A model generated the notes under the pieces. That model did no database searches. It worked only from the letters and a program-made list of their open reading frames with translations, and was not told the origin of the DNA. Positions 21,371 to 34,124 of a DNA stretch of 64,000 bases are shown piece after piece (the stretch's first letter is position 1; each line of letters begins with the position of its first letter). Source of the DNA: Ligula intestinalis. Its lineage: Eukaryota > Platyhelminthes > Cestoda > Diphyllobothriidea > Diphyllobothriidae. Where the stretch lies: assembly GCA_036362985.1 (NCBI GenBank), contig JAYGXS010000002.1, positions 11,755,744-11,819,743 of the forward strand. The letters run 5' to 3'. The translations under genes were made by a program, and so were the position numbers.

Positions 21371-22980
21371 ATTTACCTGCACTTCTAGCTGCTGTATGGC
21401 TACTGGTGAGATACGAGAGTGACCATCAAGGCAGAACGGGACACATAAGTTCCGTTTGCGATCGGTGAGCGTTCATGGGCGAAAGTTAACATCTTGCTGT
21501 TTTCGAAATTCAAAATCTAACACTTTAACGGTACTTCAAGCTGTGGCTTGCAACTTTAATTTACAGAGATCACTGTAACGACTCACTATTTTGGGGTTTA
21601 ACCTCTGCCCCGTCCTTGATTTTTGTGTGAACTTAACTAAATAAAACTACCTTACGTTTGGTGTTTGATTTTTGAAAACTTTAAGCATTTAAGGGCTTAC
21701 ACTGACAAATTTCTCTCGGTTTTCCATGTACGAGCCCAAGTTACGGGAACAGATGGTGTCAAGATGACCAAGTTACACTAAAAGCAGTGTGCATCGTTGC
21801 TTTATTCAAATAGAAACCAACTTTTATTTTTCCCCAATCAATTATTTTAAATTGGAAAAAAAAGGTTTTTTTCTCATACAACTTGGATACAATTGCCTTT
21901 ATTTTTTGCAATAATATAACAATATCCTAAAAGGTATCATCGAGAGCTCGATAGAGGAAAAAGCAGTCATTTTACCACGTAAGACAAGATGTTACAAAGC
22001 AGGCACTGCTTTCTAATCAAGCGGCTTTCTCTATTTTCGGCTTTTTCGAAGCCGTATTTCTCTTATAATTAATTTTTAAAGAGACTACGAAAGTAATTGT
22101 TTCCTTAGGGAATGTTCTTATCTGCGTACAATTCATTTATATATATATATATTAACTGAGTTAAGGTAGAGAATCAGATGAAATTAAACGGCGTCTCCAG
22201 CCCGTTTCTTTGGGTAGTATTTGTTCTAAAATATTGGCTGCTTGTGTTTTTGCATAGATGGACTAACTGTTCCCTGCATACGCAGCCACATGTATGTAAT
22301 TAGGTTTCCGTTTTCATGTTTTTGCAGACGCAAACACACGAAGGGTTTGCGTGCAAAAGCAGCTTGCAGTGTGGTCCGCCAACTGTCTCCGACACTGCCG
22401 ACCGTTGAGGGCAGAAATTACCTCTCTCGCCCTCCAAAAGAGAGGTTCAATTATGGGAGCATTTAGCGGTTCCTGACCTGGTTAGCGCCGTCAGACCGGC
22501 AATTAGAATTCCCTCCCGCGTACACATGAGGCGTCACCGAAATTACCCTGTGTATACAACAATGCATAGAAAGAGGAGAAGGAGAAGATTTAAAAGGGCA
22601 AGGAGTAGGAGGCTAAATATGTGTAAGCATGTATTAATCAATCTCCGTCCCCCTTGCTCTTCCTACGTTCAATCCGATGAGGGTTAAACACCTAGCTCTT
22701 TTTATCGCAATGGGGTAGTGACCATGTCATTTGAACAAAAAACTGTAGACTTCAAGCAAAAATTAAATTCTGCCTCATTAGACGCACTGGTTTGCGAGAA
22801 AAAAATGCTTTCTTCCCTTCGCGGACACATTTTTGACTCTTACTCTTGGATGAATTTTTATTTTTTAAAGCTACCTAACTACTGCATTGTACAAGAGAAG
22901 CATTGTCCGAAGGATCGGATAATTAGCCATTATGTTTACTAGAAATACAAGATTTGAATCCTCTTTAACACAGATGCAAA
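21371..22980. other. No recognisable gene; short (TA)n run
   Basis: There is a short alternating TA tract at about 22138-22152. Short frames lack domains. Confidence 0.5.
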
Positions 22981-22982
22981 TT

Positions 22983-23084
22983 TGAAGATTGCGTATGCAG
23001 CAAAATTTATATGAAAAATAGATTTCGTGATGCTCATTGGCTGCGTCATCTTGGTGCATAAAGTGAGTAACAAATGGGAGAATG
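22983..23084 (+). repeat. Foldback repeat, left arm
   Basis: GATTGCGTATGCAGCAAAAT, GCTCATTGGCTGCGTCATCT and AAAGTGAGTAACAAATG match the minus strand of 23694-23798. The two arms are about 100 bases each and some 610 bases apart. No terminal signature or target duplication was found. Confidence 0.6.
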
Positions 23085-23693
23085 CATAAAAATTGAATTC
23101 TTAGAGAAGAAGTCATAGGAACAGGTCAGGAATGTAAATTAGTAAATCGGGATACTAAATCTAATTAGTAACGTTAGCGAAGTAAACACTGTCGACAGTG
23201 ACGAAGGCAAAAATACGTTAAAGCAGAAATGTGGGCAGGGGGAATTGTGAATCAGGGAGCTGGGTGTTACTAGGGCAAACTTAAATTGACAAAATTCTCC
23301 AACTGTTTACATAGGTCGGGTTTTGACCGTCGTATTCAGGGTGCCTGCAGGCAGCGCAAGGTACGGGTTTTTCGTGCCCGGTAAAGTACTCGAAAGGATG
23401 TTTTGGAGTCTACAGAATGGCCCTTTCTGATAGGTGTTCAGTAAAGAGAGAATTAGGTTTCCTTTTCTCCTGCTTTAGAAGCCAATTCGGCAAGTGTTCC
23501 TTAGCTCTGGCTGTCAATTCCCGTTATCTAGCCCAATGCAATTGCATTTGCAAGTGCATGTAAAGTCGTAAGCAGAATTTGAAGTGGATTACAATGGCAA
23601 GGCATCTATCGCAATTGGAATCGGAAGGGTTGATGTCGAGTTAAAAAATATGAGCTCAGCAGCAAAGTAGGTCCTTTCAATGGTGTCACTTAA

Positions 23694-23798
23694 GCGTCTC
23701 ACATTCGTTACTCACTTAATGCAGCAAGAGGACGCAGCTGATGAGCACTCGCAAAATGTTTGACGCCAATAAATTCTGCTATATACGCAATCGTCAAA
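23694..23798 (-). repeat. Foldback repeat, right arm
   Basis: This is the inverted partner of 22983-23084. On the minus strand it reads GATTGCGTATATAGCAGAAT, GCTCATCAGCTGCGTCCTCT and TAAGTGAGTAACGAATG. Confidence 0.6.
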
Positions 23799-24434
23799 CA
23801 TACAAGAGTGTAAATGATAAAATAAAATTCTTGAACTGAGTATGACCTGTATTCATTTTTTGGATAAATGACTGTCACAAAGTATTCTAGACAAAAATAA
23901 CCTAACCTCCTAAAAAATGCCTCTAAATTTTTATGATAGGTTAAAATTTGTAGTGCATTTAGCCTCCTATTATTACTGTATTCTTATCTTGCGATTCGCA
24001 GTGAGCAGATTCTAGGAACCAACTGCTACTTTTATGAGAAAATGCTCGATGTTCAAATATGAACACTCAGTTGACCATTTTAAGACTAGACTAGACTATA
24101 ACTGATATTTTAGGGGATTGTAAAATAGTGGAGTCATTTCTTCAGAACTGGCTAATGCAGTATAAATATATGGACAGAAATTACTAGATTCCACGACCAA
24201 AAAAGCGATATGGGCTCTTCAAGCGCCTTTACGCTGAATTCCTGTCGACTCCCATTCCCCTCTTCTAACGTGAACCCTAAGTAAATTAGAAGGTGTTCAC
24301 TCTTCTGAGTCATGTCTTTATTTATTTGAGCCTCCAAACTCTTGTTAATCAAACAGCAGTAATGCCAATCCGGCAGAGGACTCCCTGCCGATACCTGAAC
24401 GATCAATTCTTGATGCCCATGATCTGAAACCCAA

Positions 24435-24600
24435 CGGTCACTCTAGCCCTAACACTCCTTACCTTAATTTTTACCCTCTTAACATTACTCTGACCTTACT
24501 TACCATAACCATAACCATAATCCTATTCGTAGACCTGATTTAAACTATCTTAACTAAAACCCTAACGCTAACCCTAGCCCCCTTATCTTGGAATCTAGTG
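24435..24600 (+). repeat. Degenerate telomere-like repeats
   Basis: Many imperfect CCCTAA, CCATAA and CCTTAA units occur here, including CTAGCCCTAACACTCC, CCATAACCATAACCATAAT and AACCCTAACGCTAACCCTAG. This fits a decayed interstitial array of TTAGGG-type repeats. A smaller patch is at about 30320-30345. Confidence 0.6.
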
Positions 24601-24604
24601 CAAG

Positions 24605-26550
24605 GCCATCTGTAATAAGGGATGCTAATATTCCTATATAACATTAGGAAATCGTTAAACCATGGAACCAATGGAACCTTTTTTTAAGATTACCTGAGCA
24701 ATAATAAATTGTCAACTGTTTATTATTTGAGAAGTCAAGTTCGGCAAGCATATGTTCTCAGCAAATCAGGCTACCTTTCCCCCTCCCCCAACGCAAGCAC
24801 CTCCACACGCTGATCTCGCCATGCAGGTGACGCGTAAACGATGAATTGTAAGTAGACAACACTAGTTAACCCTGTGCAACTGTACAGTTTTCATTACCCT
24901 GCAAAAATTTTGGTCTGATGATGATATGCTGAAAATATATGTTTGCCAAACTTGACTTTTCAACTTAAGCTTGAAAATGTTTGTTATTTGATTTTAAATA
25001 GCCAAAATACCACAATCCGGAAAAATCATAGCCTATTTAATGAGCTTTTACTTTGAACAGCTCTCTATCATAGAAAAAAGTTTAAAATCTCATATATATG
25101 TCCGTATAGGGAAACTTTAAATCGCCGTACGTTTCTATTGGTTAATAAGCAACTGTTTTTAAAGGCAATTAATTGTTAACTTTTGCCTCCATAAACGTAT
25201 TCAGTTTGCTTTTTATTCAATGCATATGAATTTTTAAAAAAAGGTCTTTAATTATTAGGGGATTAAAGGTCTCATTTTAGAGGTGAAACATCAGGAGCTG
25301 ATCAAAACTAACGTATAAATTAGGCACTGATTCTAGAACAGAAGGAAATAATTTGATGGGTACATTTTTCATCAACTAGACGCAATGCATATTCAATACT
25401 ATGCGCGCATTTCGTCCAAGCGTTTCACTGACTAAGACAATGATGCCTTGCGCTCAAATTGTATTACTCTGAGACACCCAGTATATTATACAGTCCATTT
25501 TGCTATAAATTTCTGCCATTTATTGTCAAAACTGGTATCCTCGATGGTTTTGAGTGGGGAAATGTGGATTAAAAGACCCTTTTTACTGTTCTGGCAAGCA
25601 ACATTTTAGCGCCAGTGGGCGGTTTTTGTCATCAAACGTTTGCGATTGCACAATTCTTGCGATACTTATCAGCTTAACATTGTACTGCTGAATAGGCATC
25701 GGACAGTCAAAGAGAGAGACAGAGAGAGAGAGAGAGCAAGCGCGAGAGGAAGATCGGGAAAGCGGAGGGTGGAGGGGATGATAGCGTCGGGCGTGGCTGA
25801 TCTTGCGCGGTAGCAGACGCCTCCTACACCAACTAAGTTGGCTGGCTTGAGAGAGAGACCATCCCCACACGTTATCTGGAAAACATGCCCTCAAGCAATC
25901 GAAACCACATTCATTGTCGTGAGATTGTACAGCTTTTGGCTGCGTCTCTAGGGGCAGTGAAATCTAGTGCTTCTAACAAATATTGTCAGCGCTTCTCCCC
26001 CCGATGATGGCCACAATCACACCTGCTCAATCAAGATTCGGATCAGTTGCAGCGGCACTGGCCCCTAAAATACATAAATACAATCTGCTCATGAATACCA
26101 GCCTTACCTTGGAGAAATAACTGTCATAAGTTTTGAGTACAATTGTCGCTCGGCACACTGTTAACAATTAGCCTTTTCTAAGGGTAACGAAAAATTCTTT
26201 GCGGACCTTTTCTTCCTACGAACCAAATAAATTTTAATACAATAGAAAACACCACAAAGCGATTTGCTATAGGAGTCAAATTTAGACTGAGACCTTTTAA
26301 GCCTGATTTTAGCCAAACAGCTGGCGTCAGCCTGTCTGGTAAAATACCAGTTTGCTACTTCAAAGACTTGGTATCCTGCTGATTTTTCGGTTTTCTAAAT
26401 TTAACTGGGATACGAACAATCTCACACTTCATTTTACCTTTGTGCCTGTCTTTAGAGCGAGATGTTGGTAGGATAACAAGCTAGGTATCCACCTTTCAGC
26501 GGAAACAACCAGCCGCTGATTTCAGTCCAAAGACACAACAGGTAATGAAA
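24605..26550. other. No recognisable gene
   Basis: It contains one imperfect (AG)n tract at about 25711-25760. Nothing else stands out. Confidence 0.5.
25711..25760 (+). repeat. (AG)n microsatellite
   Basis: Imperfect AGAGAGACAGAGAGAGAGAG followed by purine-rich sequence. Confidence 0.8.
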
Positions 26551-26569
26551 CCGAAAGACACACTGACAT

Positions 26570-27220
26570 GGCAAGAAACATCTGGGTTCGTTTACAGGAT
26601 CTGGTACAGTTGCGGTCAGAGCAAGTATATCGCAGAAACTGGGAGACTTCCCAAGACGCAAATTGCCGAACACGCGGCAGCAGTGCGGTGAAATGATGCC
26701 AATTCTCAAGTTGCGGCTCATTCGAAGAGACCCGGCGGCATGTTCAAATTTGATGAGGCTGAAATTCTCGCAGGAAGTGACAATCAGGTGAGCCGAGAAC
26801 TACTTGAGTCATGGTTCACGGGCCCCCAATCCATAAACAAGTGCAATGATTTGCCCAATCCATATTTAATGATGAGACTCAATTTGGCCAAAGCAAGTCG
26901 TCACTTGGGGAACGGGCAGGCCACCGCCTCATCCGATGACAACACCAGAGAACCAGATGGCCGAACAATCATCACGCCCGTAAGTAACGTTTAACCGGTC
27001 AGAGCCCGCGTGCCGTCCAACAAACTATCCACGCGCCCGAAGGCAATTAACGTTTATTGTTGCTGTATGTTTGCAGTCATGACCGTATCCTATAAATACT
27101 GCAAACGTCTGTGTATGTTTTACCCGTTTCTGCTTCTGTTTGCTGCTAATGTGTCTGATGATGAATCCGCGACGGATGTCAAAACGTCAAAACGATCGAG
27201 TCTTCTTCTCAAATGCCTCC
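26570..27220 (+). mobile_element. PLE-A fragment: GIY-YIG endonuclease, C-terminus and 3' end
   Basis: The frame reads VYRIWYSCGQSKYIAETGR and then TQIAEHAAAVR, a recognisable GIY-YIG core with the catalytic Glu in AEH. An in-frame TGA at 26689-26691 follows. The same frame then continues as FKFDEAEILAG, SRELLESWFTGPQSINKCND and a Ser/Asp-rich tail to 26994. The first Cys of the usual CxCG pair is Tyr here. Downstream at 27155-27188 is the hammerhead-like CTGATGA, the hairpin ATCCGCGACGGAT and AAAACGTC. The reverse transcriptase part is absent, so the copy is 5'-truncated. Confidence 0.85.
27155..27188 (+). ncRNA. Hammerhead-like motif of PLE-A (CTGATGA type)
   Basis: CTGATGA is followed by the hairpin ATCCG-CGA-CGGAT and then GTC, AAAAC and GTC. 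The G of GAAA is changed to A in this copy. Related copies at 55664 and 48892-48930 show the motif in other states of decay. Confidence 0.45.
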
Positions 27221-27289
27221 TGGGACACGCATATTTGCTTGTTTTGACAGCATTCTTCCTTAGCAGCCCTAGTTGATGTTGATTTGATG

Positions 27290-27790
27290 GTTTTTCTATG
27301 CAAAATATGGTTGTTCACAAGTAACAAGGCGGATACCAGTTTAAAACAGCATTTTTGCAAACTTTCCTATTCTATTGAAGCATGGCATCCCAAGGTATTC
27401 AATTATGAAGATAAAAGGTTTTTAGGGAAAATTTGTACTTATTATGTAAATTTTAGACGTAGGATCCCCTCATCGTCTTCAAACGTAAGAAATTGTGTAA
27501 CAAACAACAAACATTTTTAAACGTTCATAAAAATCAATATTCATCTGACATGTATGCCGCTTGGCAGGATTTTCAGTCTGTGTTAGTGGGTGCTACTTGC
27601 TTTTTGTCATTCGACCGTGTTTTTGTGGCGCGCGTTGATTTTGGTCTTGAAATAACTATAGCTGGCGTCTTAATCTAAACTGAAATGTTGGGTGAACTTT
27701 TTCCAGAAATTGGACTTCATCTTAGTATTATTGTGCCAAACTATTCCAATTCCTCAAAACAGTCAATCAGTAGAGGTTTTACAATATATT
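27290..27790 (-). repeat. PLE-B type terminal repeat, copy 1
   Basis: Two blocks recur near 28.5-29 kb. One is GGCATCCCAAGGTATTCAAT through TTATGTAAATTTTAGACG and CATCGTCTTC (27380-27480). The other has CCAGAAATTGGACTTCAT and TATTCCAATTCCTCAAAACAG (27700-27765). On the minus strand the first block contains GACGATGAGGGGATCC, then GTCTAAAATTTAC, a degenerate hammerhead-like layout. Confidence 0.5.
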
Positions 27791-28499
27791 TACCAATTGT
27801 ACCCCTTACCATTCATTAACTCGGTAATTTTATCTGCACAAGAAAGAATAACGCCATAATTTTTGCACATGGAAGTCTGAGGGCCAATATATTTATTCAG
27901 AAAAAAAGATAAAATTCGTGCAAAATTAGTGTCGCACGACAGCCTGTCACTCAGGCACTGACTCACGATTCGGTCGGTATGGCCAGGGCCAAACAAGGAA
28001 CTTCAGTAAGGGGGAGACGTGAGGGGGTAGGTGCTGGGTACGCATGCGTAAATCTTCGTCTTTTTGGAAAAGAGACAGGGAGAGAAAAAAACGTGCGCTG
28101 TATTCTGAAAGTGAACAGCCAGAATGTTAAGCAAAAAATGGGATAAGTTAATAAAATACTTAAAAGTTCAGAGGTCTTTTATGGCGACAGGTCTAGTCTC
28201 AACTTCTAGATTAACGTTTCTTCACACATGAGGTAACGTGCTAGGAAGGAGAGTATGGAGTGCTAATATGCCGGCTTACGGCTGGACATATGTTGGAAGT
28301 TTCGGCGCACAGTACGGGAAGACTTTGCGGCCATTAATGTGGAGTGGATTGGATTAGCTAACCTCATCAAGAATGCGATCAGTGAATTGCTTGACCGTTG
28401 TAAAATGTCGCCGTATTATACTATCAGTTAAAAACAAGAAGAAACCCTGGCAGCTAAAGAGAGCGTTTGGAAGATACGCTTTAAAATCAACAAGGTTTT

Positions 28500-28998
28500 T
28501 TTAAGCAAGGCTGATAAGTCGTCTATTTCTCACCCATGAGACTGCATCCATTCTCTAAATTTAGAAACTGTATTTTTCCAGTTTTTTGTTTTTCGAGAAT
28601 AATTTAATTGCCAGGTTTAAACGCTGGATGAACATATTTCCAGAAATTTATATGTCAGCATATTCCAATTCTTCGAAATGGTCGATCAGCAGTTATTCAA
28701 TTTATTAACCGCTCGTCCGAATGTTTAACGACAACAACATACATTAAATATGGTCTGCCACTGTTCATTGAGATGTGTCTCGCACGCTCGTCACAAGCAG
28801 CTCTAAATCTGTTTGACTACGGCTTCCTGGGCCTCTAAAAATTTTGAATGTACAGTTTCAATTCCTTGTTATGAATTTCAAGATTGGCATCCCAAGAAAT
28901 ATGATTTGGTGAAAGACGTTTGTCGGAAAACGCTGACACACCTTATTGTAAATTTTCGACTATAGTACACCAGGTCATCGTCAGATGCATGGAAAATT
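28500..28998 (-). repeat. PLE-B type terminal repeat, copy 2
   Basis: It contains the same two blocks as 27290-27790 but with their order exchanged. On the minus strand, 28984-28944 reads CTGACGATGACC, then a loop, then TAGTCGAAAATTTACAATAA. CTGACGA plus GTC-GAAA matches the hammerhead core pattern, with an A-T base pair possible at helix III. The block adjoins the PLE-B coding fragment at 29000-29284. Confidence 0.5.
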
Positions 28999-28999
28999 C

Positions 29000-29284
29000 T
29001 TAGAGAATAGTTAGTATTTTAAACGGAGCAAAAATCGATAATTTTAAGTCATTGGTGATTGCTGATTGACGTCTTTTCCAGGCTTCCCTGAGATTGGTGT
29101 ACATCGCATCCAATTCGACGTGCCCATTAATGCACGAATCGTTGGAGTTAATGGCCTCTAAAAATACACGGTCTCTCCTAGATGGACATGAGCCTACAAT
29201 GAGAGTTTGGACCCATGCGAATTTGTGCCCACGTGAGTGCTCGAACAGGTGATCCTGCTTCTGTACCACCTTCAATTGCGTCAA
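29000..29284 (-). pseudogene. PLE-B endonuclease C-terminal fragment
   Basis: This 94-codon frame has LFEHSRGHKFAW, then GSCPSRRDRVFLEAINSND and GHVELDAMYTNLR. The pattern of HxFxW, followed by an R-x-FLEA block and then N-x-H-x-(D/E)-L-D-x-x-Y, is what I know from C-terminal parts of GIY-YIG endonucleases in Penelope-like elements. It differs clearly from PLE-A (ELLESW and QSINKCND), so a second lineage is likely. The upstream GIY-YIG core was not recognised. Confidence in the PLE assignment is moderate. Confidence 0.5.
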
Positions 29285-29289
29285 CTGAA

Positions 29290-30755
29290 TAGACTAGCAA
29301 CTCTACAGCCGCGGAGTTTCTCCCTACCGAAAAACCAACCAGCCTCAGCGTAGTAATTTTTGGGTGACATTTTCAGCGCCACTGCACACTTTTTCATCCT
29401 GAATTATTGACGCACTGCTTTTCTCATTTCCAGCCTGGCAGGCATTTTGTTACTTTTATAACGGTATATGCTGAGCTAGAGAAGTCCGTGCTTAAACGAC
29501 GAAGGAGTGTCCCAATAACATTCTAACTAACAGCATGGGGTTTGGATGTTGACTGTGAGCCTGAAGAGTCTTTACAATTCTAAACGGCATTCGCTGCTAG
29601 GAAGAGCATTTGTGAATTTTAAATCTATCAGAATCGTATTGAAGCCGCATTGATGACCCTGGCAGTATTAAGATGCTCACGTTTCTACAGGCAGGAAGCT
29701 TAAGTCTCCGGTAGGAGTGAGATGTTTGGGCCATCATTAGTGCGAGTAAAAAAAGCACTCGATAATAACATTAGAGCGCTAGGCAACCACCTAGGCTTCC
29801 TGCCTCTTCTATGTTTACCACGTAACGGCAAATTGTAAGTTTCTCAAAATTTAGCCTTCGTGCTAATGCATATTAGGGTTTTTAGGGAATCTATCAGTGA
29901 AGTTTCTTTTAATATAAAAAGAGGAGAACACAGCACTATGCAATTGCTTGCTGGGTTATGTAAAACCACCTAGATAAAATTATATGGCAGAAGAGATAAG
30001 AAGCGAAATACTATACCCCTGTTGGTCTCCAAGCGTGGAGGGGGAAAAACAGACGATTCTTGCAGGCGTGCTTGGTTGTGTGTGTACTCTGAATGTGAAA
30101 CGAAAGCATTGCGTACAGGTGTGGTAAGAGGGAAAGAACACGAAAACATTGTTGACTGTAGTATTTTTCCATCAAATAGGAGGCATCTTGTGGATGACTA
30201 GTTTTAATTATGACAGAAAAGACTCAGAAAATCGAGCCTCTGTGGCTGTGCGCTTAGTCACAGGAACGAAATTTATGTCTGTGCCTTAAATCTATGCAAA
30301 AGTTAACTCTAAACTTTTAAACGAATCCTAATCTAAACCCTAAACACTGATGTCCTAGTAAGTTCGTGCACTACTGTTGGTGCTAAAGGGAATGATCATT
30401 TCCTCGGCTCCTACCTTTTGATGTCGGCTAGTGGCCGACTTTTACGCAGCTTCTTTTAATTAATCACTCTGGACCGCGTAAACTGATTGGGGCACTGCTA
30501 CTTGAAAATGTCAGGCGGATGTTCGCATTCCACGTGTATGTCTATACATGAAAATGGAAAAGGTAAGTCGATCACCGGGGTCGCCCACGCTGACAGAAAG
30601 ACAGACCGATAATTGCTTGAAGCCTGGGGCTCGGAGGAGAAGTTATTCAATCAATTTATAGATCTGGCACTGGCCTACATAGCTCTGCGCGGGCATCTTC
30701 GCGCTGACGTCACTGTTGTTTGATTGGCCCCTATTTCGTATAACTGTTGCTTGTT
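29290..30755. other. No recognisable gene
   Basis: There is a small telomere-like patch at about 30320-30345 (CCTAATCTAAACCCTAAACA). No convincing open frame was found. Confidence 0.5.
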
Positions 30756-30760
30756 TTTCC

Positions 30761-31334
30761 GGAAAATGTAGTTTATGTAGTGCAATTCATTAATCCCTAG
30801 TCCCAGCAATTCGTCCTACGAAACCGGTGTTTATAGGGTTTATCGGTGGGGTATTAGGATAATTAGTGGTATCCACTTTAATAACTGTCATATGCATTTT
30901 GATTTTATTGTATTTAGAAATGATGTTGATTTGTATCCGTAAATTTTGCCAATCTGCATTACCATTTAACGTATTGCAGAAAAACGTTGATATGAAATCG
31001 AAGGTTTCGTGAAATTACTGCGAAATAGAAATGGTAGTTAGGAGATTGTCTACTTCAACTTACCCGTGGTTAAACTTGCCGTTCTGGAGTAAGATTAGTA
31101 CAGTCCGTGTCGTGAAACGCCGTGCACACCTTCAACTTACATGCGGAACAACTTAATCCCAGCGGCCGCAGCAAAAAATTCAACTACATTTTTTTCACTT
31201 AACACTTACTTCTAAAAATTTCCTTCCCTGTCTTTCCTATTAAGTAATCCCAAAAACTCTTTAACCATCGTATCTGTAGGAAAAAATGCTGGGACTAAGT
31301 GTATAGGAGGTACACTACATAAACTACTTTTGTC
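30761..31334 (+). mobile_element. MITE-1, both ends present
   Basis: The left end is GGAAAATGTAGTTTATGTAG and the right end, read on the minus strand, is GACAAAAGTAGTTTATGTAG. The flanking octamers are GTTTTTCC at 30753-30760 and GCTTTTCT at 31335-31342, six of eight matching, as expected for a decayed 8-bp target-site duplication. Length is 574 bp. The interior matches the 34133 copy throughout. No transposase is encoded. Confidence 0.8.
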
Positions 31335-34124
31335 GCTTTTCTGTTGCCACTTTTATCTCTGGCGGTGAACTCAAGTAAGAGTTCGAAAGCTCGGACAAAG
31401 AAAACCATGATTCTGCTGACCAACGGGCCTTCTCCTTTACCTACTTGAGAATTTAATAAAAAAGTAAAGTATTTATCGACGACAGAAAATCGTGGAGGTC
31501 AACCTCAGTGAGCGTTGTAAAGTTGCTTCTCGGTTTAACACTAAACCCACACGCATGTTTTCTATAAAAATCGGGCGCAATACCTCGTGGAGAATGCACA
31601 TGCAGGAATATGTTTTGAGCAAGGAGCGCAGAGAAATGCCCATTGTTTCTGTCGGTGACGTGAAACTGTCGCGGCAGCTAGGGAGATTCTAGCCACAACG
31701 ACCTTAAAACTCAGTCATGAATAGAAATATCAGTTGAATGCCAGCCTGTGTGGTACGATCAGATAATGGAGTGGAGTGATTTGGAAGCCTAGCGGGGAAG
31801 GGCGTCCCTAGTGAAAGTCATGCAGGCGTTAGAACGTTTCGAGTGGGGACATGTATGAGTTAGCCACAAAGTCGATTGGTCGACTAAATTGTTGTGACTG
31901 TCCACGTACCACACTGCTAATGGTACGCACGAGAGGGTCAGCGTTGCAACAGGCATCTGAAAGAGAACATGGGGAGGCTATTTCTTGGTACTAAACATAG
32001 CACTCCCTATCCAACCACGGGGGGCAACAAAGCGCTGAACGCTTCATTTATCCTTATATACGGTAAGTAAAACTGTTCAAGCACACTCACAGTAGTCCGT
32101 CCCACTTGCTAGAGCACCTTTCTACAAGTTCCATCCTTTTTGTATAGCTTTAAAGGTATGATGTTTCCTTCTACTAATGCGAGAAACTGTGAGTTAAAAC
32201 ACGAGAGAAGCAGGTGACCAGAAATGTCTGAAGCAGACGGGAATCGACCTACCTTTTGGCCCTCAAGCCCCACCCCATGCCTGACAGTTGCCCTTTGTCT
32301 GGGACGGTGGGGATTGGTCGGCTGTTCAACAGGGGCTACAGCTCGAGCAAGATGCGAATAGGCCGTGCGAGTGTTATGCAAATTTGGCTCAAGGAAGTTG
32401 AGGAGGAGGAGGAAGGTGTTGATGAAGGCTAAGGTTCATACATGAACGCTTCGACTGACTGCACCGGCGCTACTCGGTAGATTCATTAGTCACCAAGGTT
32501 TTAACTCCCAAGTCATTTGATAAACCTTCAGACACTGTCATCCACACGTTGATAATTGCAAGCATTATTTTGGGGTAGTTGAAAGATGGCCGAGGAAGTG
32601 AGAAAATTGGAAAACGATAAGAGAATTCACGCTAAATATTGAAGGGAGGTCTCAACGAACGCCGAAATTCGGGTTTTTAATTTTCTGAGAAATAAATTTC
32701 TGTGCGAGGTATACATCAGTATATCTGAGGTGTATAGGCATATACCGAGATTGTAAGTGTGTGCTTGGGTTGAAACGCGTCAACCACTGCAAAATATTCA
32801 CTTGCTGCTGACGGACAGACTTTAGTAATATACATATATATACATATTTATAGTATATATACTTTAAAAATTTCCGTAAAAATGCCTTGAGACCTTAAAT
32901 CTACTGATGTTCACCACAAACACAAATTAACGTCTCAGGAAATCAAAAAGCTGGACTTTCTTATCCAGTATATCAAAAAGAAAGCAGACAGGGAAAGCTG
33001 AAGGACCCCTCGCAGCGTGTCAAGCATCGGCAGGATACCGGTTAAACACCTGTCCACGCCTTATATCTAGTACTCAGGCTTTTAGTATGGTAAGTTACAA
33101 TATCGACGTTTTTCTATGGGCATAAGTTACGGGAATTCCCAATCAACGAACTGAGTCAGTGCAATTGAGGGAGATATGACAGTCACTCGGCAATACTTTT
33201 CAACTCGTCATTATTCTTTACTGTGCGGTCAACGTTCTGTTTCCTAGAAGGGGAGCAATTTCGCGCATCCTGATTTCTATCCTTAATCAGGTCAGATCGG
33301 GTAATGCTACAGTAACATCGAAACGCCACACAAACCTTATGTTTGTCTTGCTATTCGTACAACGAAATATGGGTTTTTAGCAATGTCAGTGGGAACAAGC
33401 CTTCTGTTTCAGAAGATAGAACACCGATAGTGAAAACAGCAGGCCGGTAGTCCAATTTTTTCCTAAGACACGTTCCTAGAATCTATTTATTTATTTATTT
33501 TTGTTTTAATACCCTCAGTGCATTTGCTGCTGTTCTGAGCGTGCAGTTATGTAATACACTGCGGAAAAAATCATCCTACGGCCCAATATGTAAATTTTTT
33601 AAGTTCTGTTATCAGTTGTGAGAGTGAAAATTCCTAAATTAACAGAGACGTACGCAGGCGACAAGCTCAGAGATGTTATTATCGGCTCGTTGACTGTCTT
33701 GGATATTTCTTTAAAAGAACGGTAACAACACGCATTGTTGTTAGGTTTTTGTTACCAAAAATGAAATTCCAACAGGTAAACGGTCAGCCTGTTGCACTAA
33801 TGAGGCGTTCACATACAGCCGCAGTAAAAGTTTTACATCTATGCCCAATTCACCCCTTGATGCAACTACCTGATTTCCCCGAAAACCTCTAGGTAGCCAT
33901 TGATTAACGTCATTTTGAGCCCGATTCAGGAGCTTATTTTATTTAATTTGCAGCTTGCCTATAGCGCGATTAGTGTTTCAAACCGATTTTTAAGATTGAG
34001 TATGCCGATCACTGGCGGCTGACTATGAAAGAGAAATCGACTAATTCCCTCCGAGGTCGTGACTTTTTCACAATTGAAACAACTTAATTAAGCAACGATG
34101 CCAAATCCTTCCTAAAAATTAAAT
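31335..34124. other. No recognisable gene; short simple repeats
   Basis: An AT-rich alternating tract lies at about 32826-32862 and an ATTT repeat at about 33482-33502. A GC-richer patch at 32220-32400 has short frames without known domains. Confidence 0.5.
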
